64,000 nt of DNA. Origin: Limnephilus marmoratus. Taxonomy: Eukaryota; Arthropoda; Insecta; Trichoptera; Limnephilidae. The first letter of the stretch is position 1. Each line of letters starts with the position of its first letter. This document shows positions 56,124 through 64,000 of the stretch, one piece after another. The stretch covers positions 2,480,001-2,544,000 of the forward strand of contig OU862913.1 in assembly GCA_917880885.1 (NCBI GenBank). The letters are read 5' to 3'. The notes under the pieces are model-generated. The model had not been told where the DNA came from. It saw only the letters and a program-made list of their open reading frames with translations, and did not search any database. Position numbers and translations under genes: made by a program.

Positions 56124-57909
56124 TCAATGACAGGGCGTTTGGATGAGGGCACCAGTATAGGCTCGGTCGTTAGAATATATCCATATTTTAACATATTTTT
56201 TAAACTCTTTCTGTGTTTGACTCAGTTTGATGTTTTCTGGGAGAATGTTAAATATTTTCGTGGCAAAGTATCTAAAGCTACGTTGACCAAAGGTGGAAGT
56301 GAGCGCTGGAACTTGCAAAATGTCTTTATTGGAGTTACGTGTAAATCTTAAGTTTATTTTTTTTTCGTAAAGCACATGTTTGTTTTTAAAGAGAATTATG
56401 AGGATAGTTTTTACATAGATTTGTCGAACATCAAATACTCTCATTGTTTTGAAAATTAGGTCACTGTTTGCAGTTAGAGGAAGTTTGAGAATAATTTTCA
56501 TGATTGTTTTCTGCGCCTTTTCAACAGGATCTAGAGCTGATGAAGTGCCCCCTCCCCATGCAATGATACCATACTCAATGATAGATTGGGTGATTGCAAA
56601 ATAAATCGTTTTTAGGAGTTGTAAGTTAAGAAAGTTCCTTATGGATCTGAAGAAGTGTATTGTTTTTCTAATTTTATTTGCAATGATCTGGGTGTGTAGG
56701 TTCCATTTGAGGTATGGGTCAATGGTGAGGCCGAGGTACTTCATCTGTGAAGTGCGCTCTATACTGGGGCACTCACTACATTCATTGGAATTCGTACAGC
56801 TATGAATTTTTATGAAGTAATCATCATTAGGTTGGCCAGTAGTATTGATGCTTGAAGTAACATATTTTGTTTTCTTCGTGTTAAGGGTAAGTGTGTTGAT
56901 ATCTAACCATTTTTTTATGAAGTTAATATTTTCTTCAGCTTTTTTAAATACAGCTGACCAATTTTTGTCTTCGAATAATAAGACAGTATCGTCTGCAAAG
57001 CTAACAATGTGTCCCTGAATTTCAAGGTTGCAAAAGTTGTTAATATACAGTAGGAACAGAGTCGGTCCCAAAACGCTTCCTTGTGGAATTCCATAGTCAG
57101 TTGAACGCTGATTACTGAGGGTATTCTGTATTTTAACCTGTTGTTGGCGTCCATTTAGGTAGCTTTTGAAGAAATTTAGCTCTTTGTCTGTAATGCCGAT
57201 TTTCTCTAGTTTTTTAATTAGTTTTAAGTGCGATATTGTATCAAAAGCCTTAGAAAGGTCTAAAAAGATTGAGATACATTTATTTCCTTTATCAAGGCTT
57301 TTTACAATGAAGTCTGTCACACTAGCAATGGCATCTGATGTACTTTTGTTTTTTTGAAATCCATATTGATTATTTGAAAGTATTTTATGACTCTCGATAA
57401 ATTTTAAAAGTTGTGCATTAATGAGGTTTTCAAAAACTTTAGACAAGCTATTTAGTAGAGTAATTGGTCTATAGTTGTTGATATCTGTCTTGTTTCCAGA
57501 TTTGTTGATGGGAATTACGATACTCTGTTTTAGGTTAGAGGGGAAGTAGCCCTGTGCAATGCTTAGGTTTATAAGGTATTCCAGAGGCAATGTGATCTCT
57601 GAAGACAGCATTTTAAGGATTTTGGTCGTAATTTCATCTGGTCCAGCGGAATAAGTGTTTTTTAGAGATTTAATTGTACTGAGAATTTCTTCTTTTGTTA
57701 CAGTTCGGAAGAGAAATTTTATATTTTTTTTATTTGCTTGATCCTCGGAATTGGTAGATTGGGTGATTCCACCCTTGGGGATTTTAGAAGCAAGATTTGG
57801 ACCAATGTTAATAAAAAAATTGTTTACATGATCAGCAACGAGTTTAGGATTTTTTGTGGTTTCAACAATATGTTCATCAATAGAAAGTTTATTTATGCTT
57901 TGTTTCTCT
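56124..57909 (-). pseudogene. LINE ORF2: RT and C-terminus
   Basis: Open for 595 codons from the transposon junction to the stop at 56,124. Motifs: VNNFFINIGPNLASKI (linker), SAGPDEITTKIL, NNYRPITLLNSLSKVF, QYGFQKNKSTSDAIA, FLDLSKAFDTISH, YGIPQGSVLGPTLF and VSFADDTVLLF (catalytic F-ADD). The C-terminal region has IIEYGIIAWGGG and QKTIMKIILKLPL, as in CR1/Jockey-like LINEs; no RNase H. It resembles but differs from the LINE at 1-6.6 kb. Apart from the transposon insertion and a one-base frameshift at the junction it is well preserved. Confidence 0.9.
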
Positions 57910-57916
57910 TTTTAGT

Positions 57917-58492
57917 CCAGTCAAGTTAAACATGAAAAGGGGGTTGTGCTTGCAAAAGGTCCGGTCATTCTGAATTTTTTATATGTTGTTAGGATCTAAA
58001 CCAGTATTAAAAAAAAAAATTTGCAACTTCGAAAGTGCTGTGCGAGCGGCGGTGGACCCAAAAAACCAGGAAATTTTTGGATTTTTTTCAGTTTTTCCTC
58101 AATATCTCAGTGAAGGAAGGGTCTGACCGGTATAATCAGTATACACACTTTTAAAGTAGACTAAATTTGATACAATTTGAGATCAAAGCAAGCTATATAC
58201 AGTCATTGGTTTCCAAGATACAGTTCTTCGAAAATAGGCCATTTTTTCCAAAAAATTAAATTTTTTCAAAATGGTCACTTATTTTGTAAAATATTTTCTA
58301 AAACACGCATCCTACGTCAAATATTATATGAAATAGAGTTGTAGTAAATTTAATTTGCTTTCATTTAAGACTAGATTGATATCTGTAGACCTAACGGTTC
58401 TCTCAAGAACACCAGATAACCAAAAACCGTCATAAGTGAGTTTTGGGGAGAAATGCAAATACACTGTTCTCATTTCTTTTTATGGTTTTATT
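57917..58492 (+). repeat. Left terminal inverted repeat
   Basis: Runs CCAGTCAAG, GTGCTTGCAAAAGGTCCGG, TCACTGAGATATTG (as its complement) and inward to TTTTTATGGTTTTATT. Pairs with 60,649-61,212. Confidence 0.9.
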
Positions 58493-58719
58493 TATCAAAT
58501 AGTTACAATTTTTTTTTGTTTTTGTTAACAAATTTTTGATGAAAAAAAGAAAAAATAATAAATCTATCGGGAATTACGTCATCTTCAAACATTGTTTTAT
58601 ATATCTACATACTAAAATGCTTGTACAAACATCATGGTACCTACTATAAGGACAAATTACATGTACACAAAAAATTAAACTAATATAAATCATGTAGGTA
58701 TTGTGTCTTGGTTGCCAAA

Positions 58720-60583
58720 TCATGTCTTTCTTTTTATCTTAGATGGCCCGGGCTTAGGCTCGCACGAAGAAGGTGTCTTGATATCTGTGATGGACGCTGG
58801 GAGAGGCGCCCAGTCTGTAGTCGGGTCATCTTCATCGTCCGAGCATTTCAGCTCCACATCCGGGATTTTAATGCACAATTTGTCACCGCATGACTGACAG
58901 AGGACTGAGCAATGGAGCCCAGCCTTTCTGCACGAGCAGCTCCCAGAGCATCCTTTCTTGCATTTACATGAAATTTTTCGCAGAAGGGCAGGAGGTGCAG
59001 GATCACTGCATGGTGAGTATGGGGGTGAGTCCTTGAGAAGACAGCTTCTACCCCCATTCAGTGGGATTTAAGTTGACTCCCCACCACTTCTGCACTTGGA
59101 GGTAGCACCTTGCTGCATGGTGGCCTGCGGCATCTTCCGTCGGTGGCAAATAGGCGAGGTTTATGTTTGTTGAAGTGACAATCGTCTTATACCTCAGGAA
59201 ATCCAAAGTATCCCTCGCGATCTCACCCCCATATAGAGCCACAAAGCACTTGATGCCCGCTTCACTCACGGCTTGTGGGGTGGAGTCTGGCTGAAGGAAT
59301 GCCCCCAGTTGCTCAGCAAGTGGTTCTTTCTTGCTCAGAAGTGTGGTGATTTTGGCCTTTCCTTGGCCAAACGGTGCTGAGGTGGTATCGCACCCGGTAA
59401 ACACGTGGGTGAATAGTGCCATTCCTGGTAATCGCCGGGAGCCCTGGTGGTTGTAGGAGGTCGTAGAGTAGTGACAGCAACCAGCTTCACCCTTCGTGCT
59501 CTTCTGAAGATAGACATTTTGTCTCTTCAGCGCCTAAACCATTGAGAGAAGAACGAGCAGGTCGACGTCTTCTCACACTATGACGACCCGATCGGCTACT
59601 GCTCTTTTTGAAAGCGCCATCATGACGATCTCTCGATTCGCATCTTCTTCGGCAACAGCCACTTCTGGGAGTAGAAACTCCTTCTGAAAGGCGTCACAGA
59701 GAAGAGTTATAAGCTGGAATGAGCTGCGTAGCGCCGGAGTCGTTCCGCTGTTTTAGTATTTTTTTTGTAACATCTTCGGGGTGGCCATCAAAAACGATGG
59801 AGATGTTCTTCCCAAAGTGGTTTTGGACGTAGGTGGTATAACGCGCCAAAAGTGCTCGAACCTTGCTCTTCCGCTGCCACACGACCTTGTGCAAGAGGTA
59901 GCCACCATCCAAAATGACGTGAGTGCTGGCACCAATCTATCGGCGTGTGGCTGGAAAGAGGAGTGAAAGCAGAGTACAGAGTAGATTTTGTGCCCTTGCG
60001 CATCCCTTGTTCATTGACCAGAGACATCGGGAACAGGGCAAATTCAAACTTGAAGTCATCCTATAAATCCTGTTCAGATTGCTTTGCAATTCGAGCCACT
60101 CGCTGGAAAATTGTGAACGGATCCACAGCCACTCTTCTATTTTTGTCCAGCAGTTTAACGGTTGAGGTGATCGATGCCAGCGTGGTAACTTTATTTTTCC
60201 GTTTTATTACTCCCTTGTCATACATTTGCCCAACAATTTTCATAACTCCCTCCGTTCCAACTCTCTGGGCTGTGTGGCAATTAATTTCAGGACCTGCCAG
60301 TAAGCCACTACTGATAGAAATCAAACTATCAGTTTTGGGAAATGGAGGGTGGAGAGCAAACCAGTTTTTTTAGTTTTTCCACATCACTATTATCTTGGAT
60401 GATTCGAGAAGGTCTCATGTTTACATGCTGCTCTCCAGTAGGACATGAGATGCTGCAAAAACTTTCCAGTTCTTCACAAATGTTCAACATAAACACCATT
60501 CCTGCAGTCCACCTTGCTAGAACACTGTCGGAGATTCCCCTTTCTTGGGTCAACCCACCATAGGTTTTCATGGATCGCATCAT
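58720..60583 (-). pseudogene. Decayed FEN1/XPG-like nuclease gene with TGCDTTSA and Cys-rich tail
   Basis: Frameshifts and stops break it, but the order is clear: SMKTYGGLTQERGISDSV and GEQHVNMRPSRIIQDNSDVE near the start, ISISSGLLAGPEINCHTA, IKRKNKVTTLASITSTVK, VDPFTIFQRVARI, VILDGGYLLHKVVWQ, ISIVFDGHPEDVTKK, VAEEDANREIV, VVIV-stop-EDVDLLVL, FTHVFTGCDTTSAPFGQGK, VNLNPTEWG, then a tail CKCKKGCSGSCSCRKAGLHC, ending at 58,720. DGG, VFDG, EED and ED-D are spaced like the acidic metal-binding residues of FEN1/XPG nucleases. The same order occurs in uncharacterised proteins of many insects and cnidarians, as I remember them. About 620 residues, shorter than those proteins. Probably the element's own protein. 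Confidence 0.75.
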
Positions 60584-60648
60584 GGATTTACTTCACAACA
60601 CAATAAATGGTCTCATGGATTAGTCTCATGGATTTACTTCACAGCACA

Positions 60649-61212
60649 ATAAAACCATAAAAAGACGTGAGAACAATTTATTTGCATTTCCCCCAAAACC
60701 CACTTATGACTGTTTTTGGTTATCTGGCGTTCTTGAGAGAACCGTTAGGTCTACGGATATCAATTTAGTCTTAAAAGAAAGCAAATTAAATTTACTACAA
60801 CTTTATTTCATATAATATTTGACCAGGGATGCGTGTTTTAGAAAATATTTTACAAAATAAGTGAACATTTTGAAAAAATTTCACCTTTTGGAAAAAATGG
60901 CCTATTTTCGAAGAACTGTATCTTGGAAACCAATAACTGTATATAGCTTGCTTTGGTCTCAAATTGTAGCAAATTTAGTCTACTTTAAAAGTGTGTATAC
61001 TGATTATACCGGTCAGACCCTTCCTTCACTGAGATATTGAGCAAAAACTGAAAAAAATCCGAAAATTTCCTGGTTTTATGGGTCCACCGCCGCTCGCACA
61101 GCACTTTCGAAGTTGCAAATTTTTTTTTTTATTACTGGTTTAGGTCCTAACAACATATAAAAAATTCAGAATGACCGGACCTTTTGCAAGCACGGATGTA
61201 CATCTTGACTGG
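60649..61212 (-). repeat. Right terminal inverted repeat
   Basis: Complement of the left TIR, with scattered substitutions and a deletion of a few bases after the outer CCAGTCAAG motif. Confidence 0.9.
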
Positions 61213-61420
61213 AGTATTTGTAGTTTGTGAGTTTGTGGCTTCTCTTAGTATTTCCCATATTTTTTTGGGATTGTTGTTACTTTCTTTAATTTTTTCTGAG
61301 TAGTAAATTTCTTTTGCTTTTCTGATGACGTTACCACACATGTTTCTATATCTTTTATAGTAGTTGGATGTTATTTGGTCATATGGATTATCTTTGGTTT
61401 TTTTGTGTAGCATGTTTCTC
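61147..61420 (-). pseudogene. LINE ORF2, left-over 5' part
   Basis: From 61,216 outward it encodes KEIYYSEKIKESNNNPKKIW, EILREATNSQTTNT and upstream residues, the region just before the RT in this LINE type. Codons left of 61,213 belong to the transposon TIR. It stops at about 61,420, where another LINE tail begins. Confidence 0.8.
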
Positions 61421-61520
61421 TTATAATAATAATAAATTTGGACAACTTATATAGCGCTGTTTTTGCGAAAAATCGTCTGTCCTCTCTGCCTACCCCTGCG
61501 GGGAAACGGCGTGATGGTTA
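61421..61520 (-). mobile_element. LINE 3' tail fragment
   Basis: On the minus strand ends in AGCGCTATATAAGTTG, AAATTT and (ATT) repeats, the usual ending of several insect LINEs. It either inserted into the split LINE or marks its 5' truncation point. Confidence 0.55.
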
Positions 61521-61526
61521 GTTCTT

Positions 61527-61792
61527 ACTATACCCATTCTAGCTTCTAAAAAATGGTCACGTACAAACTGGAAGGTTATTCAGACGGATACAGTATTAAT
61601 CCTTATCAATTTAATTACTTTAGTTGTATTTCATGCACATTACTATAATCTTTCGCACCATATCTACGTATTATAAATTAAAGTCCTCCGCGGCGTCTGT
61701 CTATCTCTTTGCGATAAACTCAAAGATGGCGCCACCTTGGATGGCGTTGTATTTAGTTAGCCACAGCAACGCGTGTCCGGGTCAGCTAGTGT
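61527..61792 (+). mobile_element. Short non-autonomous Helitron copy
   Basis: Parallels 17,484-17,740: TACCCATTCTAGCTTCT, AAATGGTCACGTAC, CTACGTATTATAAATTAA, then CAACGCGTGTCCGGGTCAGCTAG|T. Here the 3' CTAG and the following T are intact; the inner TC start is changed to TATCTACG. Confidence 0.7.
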
Positions 61793-62392
61793 AGAGTATA
61801 TTTGCGGCACGTTCCAGAATAGAAGATACTCTCAGTGGAAGATATAGCCATATTATGTACTGTACACAAATGTATTACAGAGGTTCGCTGTACCTAAGGA
61901 ACTACATAACAGAGGATTATTGATAAAAAATAACGAATTTTCTTACGAGTATATTATTATAATAATATAATATAAGGTGTTGGTTTTAATTGCTATAATG
62001 ATATTTATGAATATACAAGGTGTGCGGAAACTTGCAGAACAAGCGGAACACTGGCAAATCTATACCACAAATGGAATAACTTATCATCGTGGAAAATATT
62101 TTCTGCTTTCGTTTTCGAGTAAATCGAGTGCATCTTTATAGATTAAATTAAAAGAAAACAAACAGTTGCAGCGATGTTGATATCAGCTGCTTAATTTCGT
62201 TAAAATGCGTCTAAGCGATGTAGGGCTCGAAACGTATTTTTAACCGTTTAGTTGCCGAAGTAAACGGAAAATTAATAAATTTAAAAAAAACATTCCAAAT
62301 AGTCTAAGAGGTCACAGGATTTTTCATAACGATCATGGATACGGTTAGATTTACTTTTATAGTTTGTAGAGTAGTCCCCTAATGTGAATGAC
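61793..62392. other. No gene seen
   Basis: AT-rich DNA, nothing recognised. Confidence 0.5.
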
Positions 62393-62706
62393 GTCAGTCT
62401 GCCTGCTTTCAGTGGTTGCAACAACTACGAGTTACAGAGCTTACAAGAGGCTTCATTGTTGCGAAAAAAAAACGATTAGAGAAATGGTCAGTTTTAGTAT
62501 ATATTCAAAGTATGGCGTCTCCGTAGATGAAATAAGTTGGTCTGCCTGCTCTCAGTGGTTGCAACTTCGAGTTATAGAGCTTACAAGAGACTTCATTGTT
62601 GCGAAAAAAAAAACGATAACAGAAATGGTCAGTTTTAGTAGCTATTCGAAGTATAGTGTCTCCACAGATGAAATGAGTTGGTCTGCCTGCTCTTATTGGT
62701 TGTACT
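62393..62706. repeat. Tandem repeat of about 142 bp, 2.2 units
   Basis: Units begin GTCTGCCTGCTTTCAGTGG, GTCTGCCTGCTCTCAGTGG and GTCTGCCTGCTCTTATTGG. An open plus-strand frame (62,388-62,723) runs through, with MVSFSSYSKYSVSTDEMSW in each unit, but no family is recognised. Confidence 0.8.
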
Positions 62707-63246
62707 GCAGAGAAAAAAAATAACAGTAATCAATAAAATAAATATTTAAATTGAACAAATCCAATTTTTATTAATTCAACTTACATAATCTAAATCATCT
62801 TTGGGTAAAATCACAGATCACTTTGGGTAATCATGTTGTAGAATATTGCTAAGGCTTAAAGAGTAAAATATTTACTTACTTCTAATATTTTTTTTTTTTG
62901 AGCTTTTACATTAGTCACATTAAAATCTATAGTAAACCACAAAATAAAGTATTAAATCCTGTTTTTATAAATATTTAGCTTACAATATAATCTAATAAGT
63001 TTTGGGTAAAATCGCAGGTTCATCATTACTTTAACTTAGATTTCTTTTTAAACCTAGATAGATTTAACTTAGATTTCGTCATCTTCAGAATCTACTTCTT
63101 CACTGCTTAGGCAAGTAGACGAGGAGTCTGTAATGTGATAAAGTAACTGTAAAGTTTGATAGAAAAAATGACGATTATAATGATACAAAAATTATTATAC
63201 AAATGTATATGTAAAAAACATAAGGAAATGAACTCTTGCACGTGGT
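62707..63246. other. No gene seen
   Basis: AT-rich DNA, nothing recognised. Confidence 0.5.
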
Positions 63247-63345
63247 GACCCGACAATTGGTCCGGCGACAGTTGGTCCGGCTGACAGTTCGTCCGGCCGA
63301 CATTTGGTCCTGCGACAATTAGTCCGGCCGAAAGTTTAGAAGATG
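63247..63345. repeat. Degenerate 15-16 bp minisatellite, about five units
   Basis: Units of the form GACAATTGGTCCGGC with variation at the second half. GC-richer than the flanks. Confidence 0.8.
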
Positions 63346-63400
63346 TTTTCTTTAAGTAAGTATGCAAAAAGGATATACGGCCGTACAACCAAAGTCAATG

Positions 63401-64000
63401 TAGGGTGTCCCAAAAGAAAGTATACATTTTGTGGATCGATTTTTAAAAAAGCAAGGGTTCTATCGAAAAAAATGTTTGTTAAATACTAAAATTCACAATT
63501 TGGGAATTTATTTCTCAAAAATAATATTGTCCAAATGTAAACCCTCGCGTTCGCAGCATTAATTTAATCGAAGAGTAAAATTTCTCATGACGGCTCGGCA
63601 GGTAGGCTTCGTGATGGCCGCCCTTTCGTGACGGATATTTTCTTTTAATTGCATCAGGGAAGTCGGATTTTTGGCGTACACTTTAGATTTGAGATAACCC
63701 CACAGGAAAAAGTCCATAGGGGTTAAGTCAGGACCACAAGGAGGCCAAGTTATATCACCTCTCCTGGAGATCAATTTTCCAGGGAACATTTCACGACCTC
63801 ATGGCAGAGACGTATTGGACGTATGTGATGTTGTTTCATCTTGCTGGAACCATGTTCTTTGGTTATAGCCAGTAAGTTTGTAGGGGTACAGCATTAGGTC
63901 TTTTTGCAAAATGCTGTATAACGATGATCTATGCACATTTAAACACTTGCGCGCTTCCGAATCGAAAAGTTTGAGTCGTCACAAAAAGACTGATAAATAC
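63401..64000 (-). mobile_element. Tc1/mariner-type (DD41D-like) transposon, window-edge partial
   Basis: The left end is TA followed by GGGTGTCCCAAAAGAAAG, as expected for a TIR next to a TA target. The element continues beyond the window. Its transposase is internally deleted (next entry), so it is non-autonomous. Confidence 0.75.
63559..63998 (-). pseudogene. Mariner-type transposase, internally deleted
   Basis: From the window edge: helix-turn-helix remnant (SEARKCLNVHRSSLYSILQK, DLMLYPYKLTGYNQ), joined directly to FQQDETTSHTSNTSL, a stop (TGA), then FPGKLISRRGDITWPP and GPDLTPMDFFLWGYLKSKVY. About 150 residues between the DNA-binding part and the second catalytic Asp, including the first Asp, are missing. 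Counting from QQD to the D of TPMD gives 41 residues between, so a DD41D-type catalytic triad. The C-terminus follows to 63,559. Confidence 0.8.

Larger units (their letters stand above)
55758..57913 (-). mobile_element. CR1/Jockey-like LINE, right part (3' portion)
   Basis: The 3' tail is an (ATT) repeat (55,758-55,776 on the plus strand) next to AATAAA. The 3'UTR has a conserved hairpin at 55,933-55,965. The ORF2 part is 56,124-57,909. The 5' continuation lies beyond the inserted transposon, at 61,216-61,420. Confidence 0.85.
57917..61212 (-). mobile_element. TIR DNA transposon, Academ-like, inserted in the LINE
   Basis: A 3,296-bp element with long terminal inverted repeats (about 576 and 564 bp) that begin CCAGTCAAG. 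It is flanked by AGT on both sides (57,914-57,916 and 61,213-61,215), a 3-bp target duplication. LINE ORF2 sequence lies on both outer sides, which proves insertion. It carries one decayed gene on the minus strand. A 3-4 bp target duplication together with an XPG-like nuclease domain matches what I recall of the Academ superfamily (AcademX type). The TIRs differ by several indels, so the copy is not young. Confidence 0.75.

Noticed and set aside
59781..60373. Plus-strand frames opposite the nuclease gene
   Set aside because: Shadows of the minus-strand gene, whose motifs are recognisable in order.
62388..62723. 111-codon frame across a tandem repeat
   Set aside because: Two similar units and no known family; listed as a repeat instead.

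Overview
The window is AT-rich animal DNA, most likely arthropod and probably insect. This rests on Jockey-superfamily and R1-like LINEs, insect-type Helitron termini, a DD41D mariner-type transposase remnant, tRNA-headed SINEs and many GGTACC-centred motifs (AGGTACCTAC). The order cannot be fixed from the sequence. I found no intact host gene. Almost everything recognisable is a transposable element (TE), usually truncated, frameshifted or nested. All functional statements rest on reading motifs by eye; no database was searched.

Layout. 0.6-6.6 kb: a near full-length Jockey-superfamily LINE on the minus strand (ORF1 with zinc knuckles, ORF2 with endonuclease and reverse transcriptase), broken by small frameshifts. 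It has an odd 1.4 kb open, tandem-repeat-containing insert between the two ORFs. 6.6-18 kb: mostly unassigned DNA with scattered SINE-like copies, a GC-rich candidate solo LTR (10.3-11.1 kb), a 12-unit 48-bp minisatellite (13.75-14.36 kb), a LINE 3' end with a structured hairpin, a tRNA-headed SINE and Helitron pieces. 18-21.7 kb: an R1-like LINE with one nonsense codon and one frameshift, ending at a run of 22 G. 22-29.2 kb: a CTAG-bounded MITE-like element, more SINEs (one nested in another) and a perfect heat-shock-element motif.

29.18-52.25 kb is a 23 kb head-to-tail array of seven non-autonomous Helitron units. It opens A|TC and closes CTAG|T, and every internal junction is a hairpin followed by CTAG. 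The units carry about 45 copies of a 127- or 141-bp minisatellite monomer, passenger SINE copies, a possible captured gene fragment and a promoter-like CCAAT/Sp1 cluster. No Rep/helicase gene is present, so movement would need an enzyme from elsewhere.

52.2-64 kb: a second copy of the MITE-like element, a long hairpin, a complete 569-bp Helitron on the minus strand, and a CR1/Jockey-like LINE split by a 3.3 kb TIR transposon (57,917-61,212). That transposon has about 570-bp terminal inverted repeats and a 3-bp AGT target duplication. It carries one decayed gene combining FEN1/XPG-like nuclease motifs, a TGCDTTSA motif and a cysteine-rich tail, which fits the Academ superfamily as I remember it. 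The window ends in a mariner-type copy that has lost the middle of its transposase.

Most independent retroelement insertions lie on the minus strand. With no host genes and dense nesting, the locus looks like a heterochromatic TE graveyard and could be a one-strand piRNA cluster. That last idea is inference and needs small-RNA data.
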